A stretch of DNA of 64,000 nucleotides from Terriglobales bacterium (GCA_015655585.1 JAATEV010000032.1:1-64000); one strand, 5' to 3'. Shown: positions 17,395 to 27,363, counted from the first letter of the stretch. The notes: generated by a model not told the origin, from the sequence alone. Numbers and translations: made by a program.

Positions 17395-18840
17395 ATGCGT
17401 GTCTTGGAACCATATTCAAAGACCCCCGCGGAATACGCTCAAGACCCAAACCAAGCAAACGTTTCTTGGGTAATCAACGCGGGAGATCCTCGCTTGCAGC
17501 TCACCCAACGTATAGCTGCGAGTGGGAGCCTCGGGCGGTCGCGGCTCCTTGCCGATTTTCTGATGTATGTCGTAGAAAGGCACATCAGCAATCGCTCCGC
17601 GGAGATTACCGAGCAGCAGATCGGCGTACAGGTCTTTGGACGACCGGAAGACTATGATCCGGGCGAGGACAACATCGTTCGCAGCTACGCCCGCACCCTT
17701 CGTGAACGCATCCAGAAGTATTTCGAGACAGAGGGAAAAGAAGAAGAATTACTTCTTGAGATTCCACGCGGAGGATATGAACCCTCCTTTACTTCGAGAC
17801 GGAAGGCCCTCGAAGCCGTCCCGGAGGGAGGCGCTACGTCATCAGCACCCGACATACCCCCTGTATCCGAAGTAGCCTCTGAAGGCTCGACGGAGTCAGA
17901 TGCACCAACCAAGCCGAGCCGTATGGCTTCGATCATCTCCGGCAGTATGCACCTTTTAAAACGAATGAGGAGGTTGTGCAGGCTCCATCCACTACTCACA
18001 CTTGGCTTCGGTGCGCTTCTCGGAATAGGCTTCACACTATTCATAGTGCGAGCAAATCTCCAACTCTCCTCTGACCAAGCAGCCGCGCGCGTGCTATGGC
18101 ACGAGTTGTTCAACAAAGACCGTGACACCTTCGTTGTGCCTTCGGACAATGGGCTCATCATCATGCAAGGCCTAATACCGAGTCCTCCCCCCTTGAACTC
18201 GTATATTGATGGGAGCTATCGAACGAATATTCCATCGGATGATTCCTGGGGTGTCAGAAGACTCATCAAACTGGGTGCTAGACGCTATACCAGCGTGACC
18301 GACTTAGAATTCGTCGCGCACCTGGCACAGCTAAATGATGTGGCGCCACAACGCATGATGATTCGATATGCTCACGATCTCCGCATGGACGATTTACGTT
18401 CCGGCAATGTGATCTTGCTCGGCGCCACTCAATCTAACCCGTGGGTTGAGCTCTTCCAACCTCAAATGCATTTTCAGTTTCGTTTCGATAAAGATGTTGA
18501 TAAGGAACTCGTGATCACGAACGATCATCCCAGAGCAACCGAAGCTCCTTTGTATACCCACATCGGAGATCAACATACGTACGGGATCATCGCATATCTA
18601 CCGAATCTCAGCGCCACTGGACATGTTCTGATTGTTGGCGGCGTCAATATGGCGGGGACACAGGCTGCGGGAACGGTCGTGCTGACTCCCCGCCTGATAG
18701 CACCAACTCTTGAGCGCGCTCGAACATCGCATGGAGATCTTCAGCAATTTGAACTCTTAGTCGAATCCGACAACGTCGCCACCAATGCTTCGACACCTCA
18801 CATAGTTGCAGAACGCATTGGGCCGGTCTCCCAGAAGTAA
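17395..18840 (+). CDS. Membrane-anchored regulator-like protein (uncharacterised acidobacterial family)
   Basis: 481-aa protein. Residues about 45-132 (RSRLLADFLMYVVERHI, then EQQIGVQVFGRPEDYDPGED, VRSYARTLRERIQKYF, EIPRGGYEP) match the N-terminal module that, in acidobacterial and related TPR/adenylate-cyclase-like regulators, stands where a DNA-binding domain is expected. A proline-rich linker and a single membrane helix (about 199-219, LLTLGFGALLGIGFTLFIV) lead to a 260-residue extracytoplasmic domain that I do not recognise. The topology (cytoplasmic effector, one TM, external sensor) resembles ToxR/CadC. It is divergent from a TonB receptor. A regulatory function is inferred. Confidence 0.7.
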   Translation: MRVLEPYSKTPAEYAQDPNQANVSWVINAGDPRLQLTQRIAASGSLGRSRLLADFLMYVVERHISNRSAEITEQQIGVQVFGRPEDYDPGEDNIVRSYARTLRERIQKYFETEGKEEELLLEIPRGGYEPSFTSRRKALEAVPEGGATSSAPDIPPVSEVASEGSTESDAPTKPSRMASIISGSMHLLKRMRRLCRLHPLLTLGFGALLGIGFTLFIVRANLQLSSDQAAARVLWHELFNKDRDTFVVPSDNGLIIMQGLIPSPPPLNSYIDGSYRTNIPSDDSWGVRRLIKLGARRYTSVTDLEFVAHLAQLNDVAPQRMMIRYAHDLRMDDLRSGNVILLGATQSNPWVELFQPQMHFQFRFDKDVDKELVITNDHPRATEAPLYTHIGDQHTYGIIAYLPNLSATGHVLIVGGVNMAGTQAAGTVVLTPRLIAPTLERARTSHGDLQQFELLVESDNVATNASTPHIVAERIGPVSQK

Positions 18841-18971
18841 AGGGGATTTCTGGTAGGCTCTAGGCATTTTGCCACGAGCCTGTCAGGTTCTTCTGCGAAT
18901 GGAGTTCAAAGACGATGTCCCGCAGAGACGACTTATGTATTGGGACGAGTTCTGCAATAACGTTATGGAAT

Positions 18972-20567
18972 TTATAACTTCTTTTCTGTTACAGACTCTA
19001 CGTTGAGATCCTGCGTTCCGCGCGAGCCGGAAAGCTGAACATCCGAGCATTCCTTTAGCGAAAAATTGCCTGCTCCGGATGGCACTGGGCTCTTGATACG
19101 AAAGAGATCCAGACTGTGAACGTTCTGCGCCCAGACTGCAACCCGGGGATCCGGCGATGCCAGGGCAAATTCAACATGAGAGACGTCAATTCCCTTGATG
19201 TTTCGAAGGAAAAGTCCATGTGCGGGAAAATCTCCCTGGCGTGTTGGATCCGGATAACTTTTTTCATATTGTCCCGGAATCAGATCTGCCATTGCCGCCG
19301 GAGCATTCCCGACCTGGTGGAAATAGATATTCGATAGATGAACGTCTTCAATCAAGGCCGAAGGGATGCCGGCAACAATTCCAGGCTGAATCGAAGAGGA
19401 GTTGTAGCTGATAAAGTTGTCGACAAAGACTCTTCTGAGTGTGCCGACCTTAGCATCAGCCGGGCCTCGCATACGCGCACAGAGACGGATGTAGAGGGGC
19501 GCTACTGTACACTCACGCATCGTGATATTTGTAATGGCGATGTCTTCCAGTAGCGCTCCATCTGCGCTTTCGAGCGCGATACCTCGACTTCCTTCGCAGA
19601 TGCAATTGGAGATGGTAATGTTGCGAAAGCCACCGTTCGATTCAGTACCGCACTTAATGCGGCCGGTAGCCTCTTTGCTGTTGGCGAGCTTGCCGACCTT
19701 GAACGTGCCATCAAGCAGACTCCCTATCTCATATTTGCCTGTCGTATAGCAGTTTGTGATCGTTACGTTGTCCGTCGATCGCGCATAGCCTAGAGCATAA
19801 GAACTCTTCGGACAGATTGCGTCGTCTTCCGGAGAATTGACGGTACAGTTCGAAACCCGCACGTTGCGGCAGCAGTCAATGTCGATTCCGTCCCGGTCGG
19901 TGTCGATCTTCAGATTGTCGATCGTTACATTGTCCACTCCGGTCAGCAAAATACCGAAGTGGCCGCCTTTCAGAATCGAAAAATCCCGAAACGTAATATT
20001 GCGGGAGTTCTTCAATGCAATTGCTTTATTGCCCACACCATCTGGCAAAACATGGTTCCCGTGCCCCGCCGTCAGTCCTCTACCCCAAATCAATCCGGGG
20101 CCGGTAATGCAGAGGTCGTGAAGGTCTTCGCCCCACATAAGCGAGTTATGCCAGTGATTATGCCCAAAGTCCTGGTAGGCATCCCATGCCGTCGCCGGCT
20201 CAGGAGAATCGTACTTGCCTCCGTTATACCCTGTACTATCGCCGGGATTGGGACCGTCAGCCGCAAGAATTGTGCTTCCCTGCGCAAGATAAAGATCGAC
20301 ATAACTCTTGAGATGGATCGAAAAGCACATATACGTCCCAGATGGAAAGAGAACCGTTCCTCCCCCAGCGGCGGCAGCAGCTTCAATGGCGCGATTAATG
20401 GCGGGCGTATCCACGGTCTTACCATCTCCCGTAGCCCCAAATGTGCGGACGTCAAAGATGGTCTGCGTGATATGAGGTGACCGAGTCGGGGCACCATACG
20501 CAGAGGATGAGAAAGCCGCAAGCCCAATACCACCCAGCTTGATTAGATCGCGTCGTGAAGATGACAT
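18972..20567 (-). CDS. Glycoside hydrolase family 28 (polygalacturonase-like), Tat-exported
   Basis: 531-aa right-handed beta-helix enzyme predicted to hydrolyse galacturonan in pectin. The ATG at 20567 is preferred over upstream starts because it gives a Tat-type leader (SSRRDLIKLGGIGLAAFSSS), follows an AAGGAC ribosome site and clears the preceding gene. The N-terminal pectate-lyase-superfamily motif FDVRTFGATGDGKTVDTPAI is followed by GH28 signatures: DRDGIDIDCCRNV, NSPEDDAICPKS (catalytic Asp pair) and RIKCGTESNGG. The 29-base gap to the esterase gene upstream implies co-transcription. Exact substrate (homogalacturonan or rhamnogalacturonan) cannot be told. Confidence 0.9.
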   Translation of the reverse strand: MSSSRRDLIKLGGIGLAAFSSSAYGAPTRSPHITQTIFDVRTFGATGDGKTVDTPAINRAIEAAAAAGGGTVLFPSGTYMCFSIHLKSYVDLYLAQGSTILAADGPNPGDSTGYNGGKYDSPEPATAWDAYQDFGHNHWHNSLMWGEDLHDLCITGPGLIWGRGLTAGHGNHVLPDGVGNKAIALKNSRNITFRDFSILKGGHFGILLTGVDNVTIDNLKIDTDRDGIDIDCCRNVRVSNCTVNSPEDDAICPKSSYALGYARSTDNVTITNCYTTGKYEIGSLLDGTFKVGKLANSKEATGRIKCGTESNGGFRNITISNCICEGSRGIALESADGALLEDIAITNITMRECTVAPLYIRLCARMRGPADAKVGTLRRVFVDNFISYNSSSIQPGIVAGIPSALIEDVHLSNIYFHQVGNAPAAMADLIPGQYEKSYPDPTRQGDFPAHGLFLRNIKGIDVSHVEFALASPDPRVAVWAQNVHSLDLFRIKSPVPSGAGNFSLKECSDVQLSGSRGTQDLNVESVTEKKL

Positions 20568-20596
20568 TCGGTTCGTCCTTTTAATGAGAAGTGCTT

Positions 20597-21850
20597 TTAC
20601 TGGAAGAGACCAGCATGTTGAATCCAGCTTGTCCAAGTGAAACTTTCCTTATGGCGCTGCCACTCGGCATCTGAAAATACCTGAAGTTTTTCTCGTGTAA
20701 CATTTGGGATCGTTGGATCGAGAGCCTGCACTCCTCCCTCCGAAAGCTCATTCTGAAAACTTTTGCCGATATGGGCTCCACTCTTCGCCGCCCATTCGCT
20801 TATATGAACCTCCGGCATGGCCCTGATCGAAGCAGCCGTCCAGTTCGGGAAGTCGAGCTGTTGATTCAACCACAATGCTGCACGCCGGGTTACAAAGTTC
20901 GGCCGATGCCCTGCCCCCTCAAACCATTCGGTCTCAAAAAGATTCTTGCGGCTCCCTGTGATCGCCACGGTCCGATCTCTAAGAGAACGAAAGAACGACT
21001 CATCCGTGTGGGGTCCCACAATCAGCCCATCGGCTGTTCCATTTAAAAGAAGCGTCGGCCCGCGCTGTTGGTTGAGAGCATACAAAATGGAACCTCGATC
21101 TCCCAGAAAACTCAGAGCACGATAGGCTCCTCCCTGACACATAGGCTTGGAGGTGTCCCAATAACCATTCGGACCGTCAAGATTGCCCCCTCCCGACAGA
21201 AGAAGAGCATGGATACGCTCATCGAGAGCTCCTGCAATGGCAGAGTGAAACGAACCCATCGAATACGCCGCAACCGCGATTCGCTTCGAATCAACATCTT
21301 TCCGTTGAGCAAGATATTCCACACCCTGCAGAATGTCCGTAATCATCTGGCCGGCCACGCGCCGCGGAGAATCCGCTCCGGGAAGGACAGTATCGTGCTC
21401 TCTCGCTTCGGAACGACGAAGCGAGTTCCTTTCGTCTTCCCCCAGAGGATCGTAAGTCAGAACAACGGCTCCGGCTCTTGCATAGAGAATCCCGGAATAA
21501 AAGGCATACCATGAGGTCTTATCTCCGCCGTGGCCATTGACGATCACCATCGCGGGCATACGCTGCCTGGGCCTTTTTTCGGGACGATAGACAATAGCTG
21601 GAACACGCATTCCATACGTCGTTGCGTAGGTCACTCGCTCCGCGATCACTCCGGACGCAGGAGAAAACGTACCAAAAGACACAGCTTCTGGAGCAGAAAG
21701 TTTATCCGGAATAAAGAGAGCCTGGCGAATCTCTCTCCGCCACTCGGCATATCGATTACCGGGCGCCTGCGCGCGGATCGATGCGTGAAATGACGGCACC
21801 AGCATGACCAGACAGAGCGCCAGAACGAAATGAAGTCGCCGCGAACTCAC
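20597..21850 (-). CDS. Exported alpha/beta-hydrolase (acetyl-xylan/pectin esterase-like)
   Basis: 417-aa protein with signal peptide (LHFVLALCLVMLVPSFHASIRAQ). The alpha/beta-hydrolase fold is recognised by the oxyanion strand MVIVNGHGGDK, the GAVVLTYDPLGEDER loop and the nucleophile elbow AAYSMGS; a C-terminal GAGHRPNF gives the His. The loop after YDPLGE is typical of the acetyl-xylan-esterase/dienelactone-hydrolase-like group found with plant polysaccharide enzymes. It precedes the GH28 gene in the same transcript, so it may remove acetyl or methyl groups from pectin; that is inferred from context. Confidence 0.82.
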   Translation of the reverse strand: MSSRRLHFVLALCLVMLVPSFHASIRAQAPGNRYAEWRREIRQALFIPDKLSAPEAVSFGTFSPASGVIAERVTYATTYGMRVPAIVYRPEKRPRQRMPAMVIVNGHGGDKTSWYAFYSGILYARAGAVVLTYDPLGEDERNSLRRSEAREHDTVLPGADSPRRVAGQMITDILQGVEYLAQRKDVDSKRIAVAAYSMGSFHSAIAGALDERIHALLLSGGGNLDGPNGYWDTSKPMCQGGAYRALSFLGDRGSILYALNQQRGPTLLLNGTADGLIVGPHTDESFFRSLRDRTVAITGSRKNLFETEWFEGAGHRPNFVTRRAALWLNQQLDFPNWTAASIRAMPEVHISEWAAKSGAHIGKSFQNELSEGGVQALDPTIPNVTREKLQVFSDAEWQRHKESFTWTSWIQHAGLFQ

Positions 21851-22405
21851 CGGACTATACCTTCACCCTTTCCAGGGACGAGTTGCTGGCATCCCCGTTG
21901 CCAGAACTCCTATTAATTAAGTAGCGACAATGGGATTCCACGCCTCTTCTCTCCGAATCCGGAACGTGGTTCTTGCTTGATGTGGTCTGATCTTTCATCC
22001 CAACACTTTCCGTTCAGGAAACTCCCCTTGGCCATCGGCTAGCTTCGCTACCGCAAAAACGGACTGCGAAACCGAACAGAACTATAACCGATGGATTCCT
22101 TCCGATGACTTATAGGGATGTAGGCAACATGTATCAAACTTATATATCTCCAATTAAATCAATTTCTTACCCAATCAAAACTTCACGGCATTCTCTTGAA
22201 GCTCCCACCCCTCCGGTAACCAGCTCCACCCCAGCCCTGTTTGCTTTCAATCTCTTACAACCTCTGTATAGACCGTCAGAAACATGTTACTCACATACAA
22301 AGTGGTCCGAACAGTGCAGCCGCACGCGTATGGTTGGTGCGCTCTAGAAAATCGATTTAAGCGCGGGCGGGCTAGTGCGCGCAAGACATATCAGGGGAGA
22401 TGTCC
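21851..22405. other. 555-bp divergent intergenic region, no gene seen
   Basis: AT-rich stretch between the divergent esterase/GH28 operon and a TonB receptor gene. No ORF with a plausible product, tRNA or strong palindrome was found. It should hold both promoters. The region around 22080-22180 is the most AT-rich. Confidence 0.4.
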
Positions 22406-25400
22406 ATGCATCACCACAGAACTCACTTTATCTTTCGGCTGCTGTTTGCGCTGCTCATTACATTCGCGGGAATCAACTCGGCGCTGGCCCAGAATGATCG
22501 AGGCGCAGTGAAAGGCCGCATCTCCGATTCAACCGGCGCGGTCCTACCTGGCGCTGCCGTAGCTCTTCAGAATGTTGAGACCGGCGTCACCCAAACCGCC
22601 ACTACCAACGAAGCTGGCGATTACAATTTCCAGTCCCTCATTCCTGGAACCTATTCCCTTACCGTCGAAATACAAGGCTTCAAAAAGCTACAGCGATCGA
22701 ATCTTAACGTCGACGTCAACGTCACCAACGAGCAGGACGTCAGCATGGAGCTAGGCAGCACCACTGAGACCGTCAACGTTCAGGAGGACGTCCAGCAACT
22801 CTCGACCACCAGCGCCTCCATCGGCCTTATCGTCGAGCAGCGAAGTATGCGCGAGCTTCCCCTCATTTACGGCAATCCCTTCACCCTCGAGACACTTGCC
22901 CCCGGAGTCGCGCCCTCCGGAGTTAATCCCAATATCCATACCTACGACAGCACTACCGCCAGCGTTTCCGTCAACGGCTCTATGCTCAACGCTCTCGAGT
23001 ACCGCCTCGATGGAGCACCGAATAACCGCATCCGTCTCTCCGCCTACACCCCCTCCACCGAGTTTGTCGGCCAGTATCGCATGGAGACCGCTACCTACGA
23101 CGCCAGCCAGGGCCACGCCTCCGGCGGATTCGTCAACACCAGCATCAAATCCGGAACCAACGCCTTCCACGGTGGCGCCTTCGCTTATTACCAGAACCCC
23201 ACCCTCAACGCAAACACCTGGAGTCTCTCCACTAATTCCACGAACGCCAAACCCACCTGGCTTCGTTTTGGCGGAACCATCGGCGGGCCCATCGTCAAAA
23301 ACAAGGCATTCTTCTTCGCCGGTTACGAGCACAGCCGACAGGCCGCTCCCAATCCCCAGACCCTCACCGTCCCCACACTCGACGAGCGCAAGGGAAACTT
23401 CTCCGCGCTTTACAGTCAAGATCCCAGCCACCCGGCCGATATTACCAACCAATATCAGCTCTACGACCCCACCAGCGGAGTCGCCGGTGCCGGTGGCATC
23501 GTCAGCCGCACTCCCATCTCCGGTAACATCATCACCAACATCTCCCCCATCGCCCAGAAGATCCTCAGCTTCTATCCCGCGCCCAACGCCCCCGGCAACT
23601 CCGACGGCACCAGCAACTTCGTTTACACGGGCTCCGAGCCTGACTACTATTACTCACTGTCTACCCGTGTCGACTACACCATAACTCCGCGCCAGTCTCT
23701 CTTCGGGCACTTCGTCCTCAGCAACCGGCTCCAGTCCAAGACCAACGCCTACTTCTACCCTGTCAGCGGAACCACCCTCACCTACGCCAATAAGGGTGTC
23801 GCCCTCGGCTACACCTTCACCGTCAACCCCACCACCATCGTCGAAGCCCACCTCACCTGGACCCGCTTCGTTAATTCCAACATCGTCAATTCTCAAGGCC
23901 TGCTTGACGCCACCGCGATCGACATGCCCAACTACCTCGTCGACGGAATGCCCAATGCCGCTGACTCCTTTCCTAACATCGCTCCCACCGGCTTCCAGGC
24001 TCTTGCCGACAAAAGCAACATCGCCTCCCACGACGACATCACCATGGGGGCCCTTCAGGTCAGCAAGCTCATCAACTCCCACTTCCTCCGCACCGGCGTT
24101 GAGTACCGCATGTACAACACCAACGGAGGCTCTGGCGCTGGAAACAACGGCGCCTATGCCATGACCGGAAACTACATGACTGCCAACAGCAACACCTCCG
24201 TCCCGAGCCGCGCGGGCTTCGGTCTCGCCCAGATGGAGACCGGAATCCTCAGCACCGCCAAGCTCACAATCAACGCCGACTACGCCCTCCGCTCCAACTA
24301 CATCGCCGGTTTCCTCATGGACGACTGGAAGGCGACCCCCAAACTCACCATCAACGCTGGTCTCCGCTACGAGTACGAGGGTCCCAACAGCGAGCGTCAC
24401 GACAAGGCCAACACCTTCTTCGACTTTGACGCCGTCAATCCCATTGCGGCTGCGGCTAGGAACAACTACGCCACGATTGCCTCCAGCAACCCCACCCTCC
24501 TTCCCGCAAATCAGTTCTCTGTCAACGGTGGCTTGCGCTTCGCAGGAGAAGGCAATAGCGGAAAAAACCTCTACACCTCGCAAAAACTACTCTTCCTTCC
24601 GCGCATCGGCTTCTCTTATCAGCCTGAGCAAAATACCGTCGTGCGCGGTGGCTTCGGTCTCTTCGCCGACTCTGTCCAGCTCTTCATCCTCTCTGGAGGC
24701 AACAGCGGCTCCACCAATAACGCCACCCTTACCCCGCAGCAGGGCTACAGCGCCACCACGAACGTCAACGGGAGCGGAGACAACGGGCTCACCTTCACCA
24801 GCACGCTCGAAAATCCATTCCCCAACGGATTCACCCAGCCCACCGGCAGCAGCCTCGGACTACAGACCTTCCTCGGACAGTCCATCACCTTCCAAACCCC
24901 CAAGCCCCAGATCCCCTACAACATGCGCTGGAGCTTCGGTATCCAACACCAGTTCGGTTCCTGGCTCGCGTCTCTGGACTACGTTGGAAACCATGGCGTC
25001 CATGCCCCCGTCCAGCGCGATTTCAACGCCGTTCCCCACCAATACCTTTCCACCGTCAACAACGGGTATGACCGCACCACCTTCGATCGCCTCAACGGCA
25101 ACGTCAGCAACCCCTTCAACGGAATCATCCCCAGTACCGCCACTCTCGGCAGCAGCCGCACCACCGTGGCCCAGCTCCTTCGCCCCTACCCAGAATTCAC
25201 CAACGTCACCACTTACCTCAACAACGGTATGTCCATCTATCACGGTCTGCAGGCCCAGCTAAACCGTCGATTCCAGAACGGCCTCTCGCTGACCACCTCC
25301 TTTACCTGGTCCAAAACCCTCGATGCCTCGCAGTACCTCAACACTTCCGACACCAGCCTCTGGTATGGAATCTCACAGCTCGATCGCACCTTCCGTTTCG

Positions 25401-25981
25401 CGACGTCCTTCCTCTATGAGCTTCCTTTCGGACATGGCCGCCAGTACTTCCACGACAACTCCGTCGCCTCGGCCATCATTGGCGGATGGCAGGTGCAGGG
25501 CGTCTACCAGGTTCAGAGCGGCCAGCCTCTCAACTTCAATCCTGACAGTACCAGCCCCATCTACAACGGAACCAATCCCGTAGACTCCGCTTGGGGAAGA
25601 TCTGCCTACAAAAGATCTATCCCCGGCTCCGGCAAAGCAGGCTTCTGGTTCGATCGAAGCAATTGGCTTCAGACCACCTCGGGTTGCAACAGCGGCATCT
25701 GCACCAATGTTCTTCCCAACCAGTATCAGGTTCGGACCTTCCCCATCCGCTTCTCCGGTCTACGCTCAGATTTCCTCAACCAGTTCGACCTCGGAGTCCA
25801 GAGAAACTTCCCCATCTGGAGAGAGATTCAGATGCAGCTTCGCGTAGAAGCCATCAACACTCTCAACCACCCCGTCTACAGCGCTCCCAACACCGACTGG
25901 ACCAGCAGTTCCTTCGCCCAGATCACCACACAGGCCAACCAGCCCCGCGTTTATCAGTTCGGGGCGTTCATCCGCTTCTAG
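22406..25981 (+). CDS. TonB-dependent receptor, Oar-like, with N-terminal carboxypeptidase-regulatory-like domain
   Basis: About 1191-aa outer-membrane receptor. The ATG at 22406 is chosen over 22400 because the AGGGGAG ribosome site (22393-22399) abuts the earlier codon and is correctly spaced from the later one. Signal peptide FRLLFALLITFAGINSALAQ, then the Ig-like module (GAVKGRISDSTGAVLPGAAV), plug (PLIYGNPFTLETLAPGV; EYRLDGAPNNR) and barrel ending QFGAFIRF. Codon use is strongly biased to C-ending codons compared with the neighbouring receptor at 30737. A strong palindrome ends the transcript. Divergent from the pectin genes, it probably imports oligosaccharides of that substrate. Confidence 0.92.
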   Translation: MHHHRTHFIFRLLFALLITFAGINSALAQNDRGAVKGRISDSTGAVLPGAAVALQNVETGVTQTATTNEAGDYNFQSLIPGTYSLTVEIQGFKKLQRSNLNVDVNVTNEQDVSMELGSTTETVNVQEDVQQLSTTSASIGLIVEQRSMRELPLIYGNPFTLETLAPGVAPSGVNPNIHTYDSTTASVSVNGSMLNALEYRLDGAPNNRIRLSAYTPSTEFVGQYRMETATYDASQGHASGGFVNTSIKSGTNAFHGGAFAYYQNPTLNANTWSLSTNSTNAKPTWLRFGGTIGGPIVKNKAFFFAGYEHSRQAAPNPQTLTVPTLDERKGNFSALYSQDPSHPADITNQYQLYDPTSGVAGAGGIVSRTPISGNIITNISPIAQKILSFYPAPNAPGNSDGTSNFVYTGSEPDYYYSLSTRVDYTITPRQSLFGHFVLSNRLQSKTNAYFYPVSGTTLTYANKGVALGYTFTVNPTTIVEAHLTWTRFVNSNIVNSQGLLDATAIDMPNYLVDGMPNAADSFPNIAPTGFQALADKSNIASHDDITMGALQVSKLINSHFLRTGVEYRMYNTNGGSGAGNNGAYAMTGNYMTANSNTSVPSRAGFGLAQMETGILSTAKLTINADYALRSNYIAGFLMDDWKATPKLTINAGLRYEYEGPNSERHDKANTFFDFDAVNPIAAAARNNYATIASSNPTLLPANQFSVNGGLRFAGEGNSGKNLYTSQKLLFLPRIGFSYQPEQNTVVRGGFGLFADSVQLFILSGGNSGSTNNATLTPQQGYSATTNVNGSGDNGLTFTSTLENPFPNGFTQPTGSSLGLQTFLGQSITFQTPKPQIPYNMRWSFGIQHQFGSWLASLDYVGNHGVHAPVQRDFNAVPHQYLSTVNNGYDRTTFDRLNGNVSNPFNGIIPSTATLGSSRTTVAQLLRPYPEFTNVTTYLNNGMSIYHGLQAQLNRRFQNGLSLTTSFTWSKTLDASQYLNTSDTSLWYGISQLDRTFRFATSFLYELPFGHGRQYFHDNSVASAIIGGWQVQGVYQVQSGQPLNFNPDSTSPIYNGTNPVDSAWGRSAYKRSIPGSGKAGFWFDRSNWLQTTSGCNSGICTNVLPNQYQVRTFPIRFSGLRSDFLNQFDLGVQRNFPIWREIQMQLRVEAINTLNHPVYSAPNTDWTSSSFAQITTQANQPRVYQFGAFIRF

Positions 25982-25986
25982 GAGAT

Positions 25987-26030
25987 AACCAAAGAGGACA
26001 TAGTGGAATTCCACTATGTCCTCTTTGGTT
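25987..26030. terminator. 44-bp perfect palindrome, probable bidirectional terminator
   Basis: Two 22-base arms match perfectly with no spacer (arm 1 25987-26008 beginning AACCAAAGAGG, arm 2 26009-26030 ending CCTCTTTGGTT). It starts six bases after the receptor stop codon and 53 bases from the end of the convergent dehydratase gene. RNA from either strand would form a very stable hairpin (centre GGAATTCC). There is no long U-tract, so it may act mainly as a 3' stabiliser or transcription block. Confidence 0.75.
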
Positions 26031-26082
26031 CACGAGCGATTCGAAAATCATTCACCGGACCAAACATTCTTCCAATTTGGAT

Positions 26083-27324
26083 TCACCAGTTCGTGATGGA
26101 ACCATCGGTGCGGTAGTAGTTCTGGGCTCGTGCCGTTACAGGCTCCGTCACCTCAAGTACCTGCGTAAGATGCTTGTAGTCTAGTTCGACTCCAAGGCCC
26201 GCGCGCTGGTTGGGGTAGAGCTTGCCGTTTTTGAAGTCCAGGCATACGGGCAGGTGAGGAAGCTCGCGGCCCTGATAGTTGTACTCCATCAGGACAGGAC
26301 CGGAAAACGTCGAGAGGCAGTGGACCAGCGCAGCCGTGGCGATAGGACCGGTGAAGTGAGGCACGATACCCACGAAGTGCGTCTCGCAGAGCGCCGCGAT
26401 CTTCATCATCTCGGTAATGCCACCTACGTTCGGAAGCGTAGCTCGCACGTAGTCGATCGTATGCTCCTCGACCAGGCGATTGAAGTCCCAGCGATTACCC
26501 CACTCCTCACCGGCCGCAAGAGGGACGTTCACCTTCTGGCGAAGGATTGGAAGGTCCTGAGCAAAGGCTTCGGCACGCGTGGGATCTTCGACGAAGAACG
26601 GCGCCAAGTCTTCGATCATGTTGCAGCCGCGTATTGAATCCGCTAGATCAAACCGTTGGTGAAAGTCGATGACCCAGTTCCCGTTGGGGCCAACACCTTC
26701 CCGGACTTCAGCGCACTCGCTGCGGAGATGATTGATCCTTTCGCGCGTGTCATAGGTCGTAAATTTAGGAGCCTCGCTTGCACCGAACCGGAAGGCACGG
26801 TATCCGGCCTCCATCGTGAGCCTGGCACGTTCCCGCAGCCCCATGTCGCTGGTAATGCCGGGGATGACACCCGCGGTGTTGTATAGCTCGCAGAAGTTGC
26901 GCACGGCACCGCCAAGAATCTGGTGCACGGGAAGGTTGAGCGCTTTGCCCTTGATATCCCACAAGGCCAGGTCGAGAGCGCCGATGCCATCGGTCTTCTC
27001 CCGGCCAGCGGGGTAGAAGAAAGCACGGTTCATATCCTGCCAGAGCCGCTCAATCTCAAATGGATTCTGACCGATAAGGCGACCGGCAGACTGCGCGATC
27101 GTGTCGTGTGAGCCTCCCTCTCCGACCCCGACGATGCCTGAGTCCGTTTCAATGGTGACAACCATATCGCTCTGATTGAAGAGAGGATTGGGATTGGGAG
27201 GAAGAAAAGCGCGAACCCGTTTGATCTTGATAGATGGCAGCGCAGCCCATAGGGGCGTTACTCCGGCAATGCCAGCGGCTGCTGTTGTAGCAAGCGCTCG
27301 CAGGAACTCCCTCCGCTTCATCAT
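26083..27324 (-). CDS. Enolase-superfamily (mandelate racemase/muconate lactonizing) sugar-acid dehydratase, Tat-exported
   Basis: 413-aa enzyme of the D-galactonate dehydratase-like branch. The C-terminal barrel carries metal ligands in VIDFHQRF (Asp), FFVEDPTRAEA (Glu) and LAAGEEWGN (Glu), with a His in VPHFTGPI as general acid/base. The N-terminus KRREFLRALATTAAAGIAG is a twin-arginine signal, odd for an enzyme whose presumed product is used by the cytoplasmic DgoK/DgoA encoded next to it. Spacing to dgoA is 39 bases, so they are probably one transcript. Substrate could be galactonate or another aldonate; the sequence alone does not decide. Confidence 0.85.
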   Translation of the reverse strand: MMKRREFLRALATTAAAGIAGVTPLWAALPSIKIKRVRAFLPPNPNPLFNQSDMVVTIETDSGIVGVGEGGSHDTIAQSAGRLIGQNPFEIERLWQDMNRAFFYPAGREKTDGIGALDLALWDIKGKALNLPVHQILGGAVRNFCELYNTAGVIPGITSDMGLRERARLTMEAGYRAFRFGASEAPKFTTYDTRERINHLRSECAEVREGVGPNGNWVIDFHQRFDLADSIRGCNMIEDLAPFFVEDPTRAEAFAQDLPILRQKVNVPLAAGEEWGNRWDFNRLVEEHTIDYVRATLPNVGGITEMMKIAALCETHFVGIVPHFTGPIATAALVHCLSTFSGPVLMEYNYQGRELPHLPVCLDFKNGKLYPNQRAGLGVELDYKHLTQVLEVTEPVTARAQNYYRTDGSITNW

Positions 27325-27363
27325 GACATCTCCTCTTCCATCCCGATCTGCTAAATATCCGGC

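Noticed and set aside
22751-24583. Long Gly/Val-rich minus-strand frames antisense to the receptor at 22406-25981
   Set aside because: They arise from strong C-ending codon bias in the receptor gene; product composition is monotonous and no ribosome site is present.
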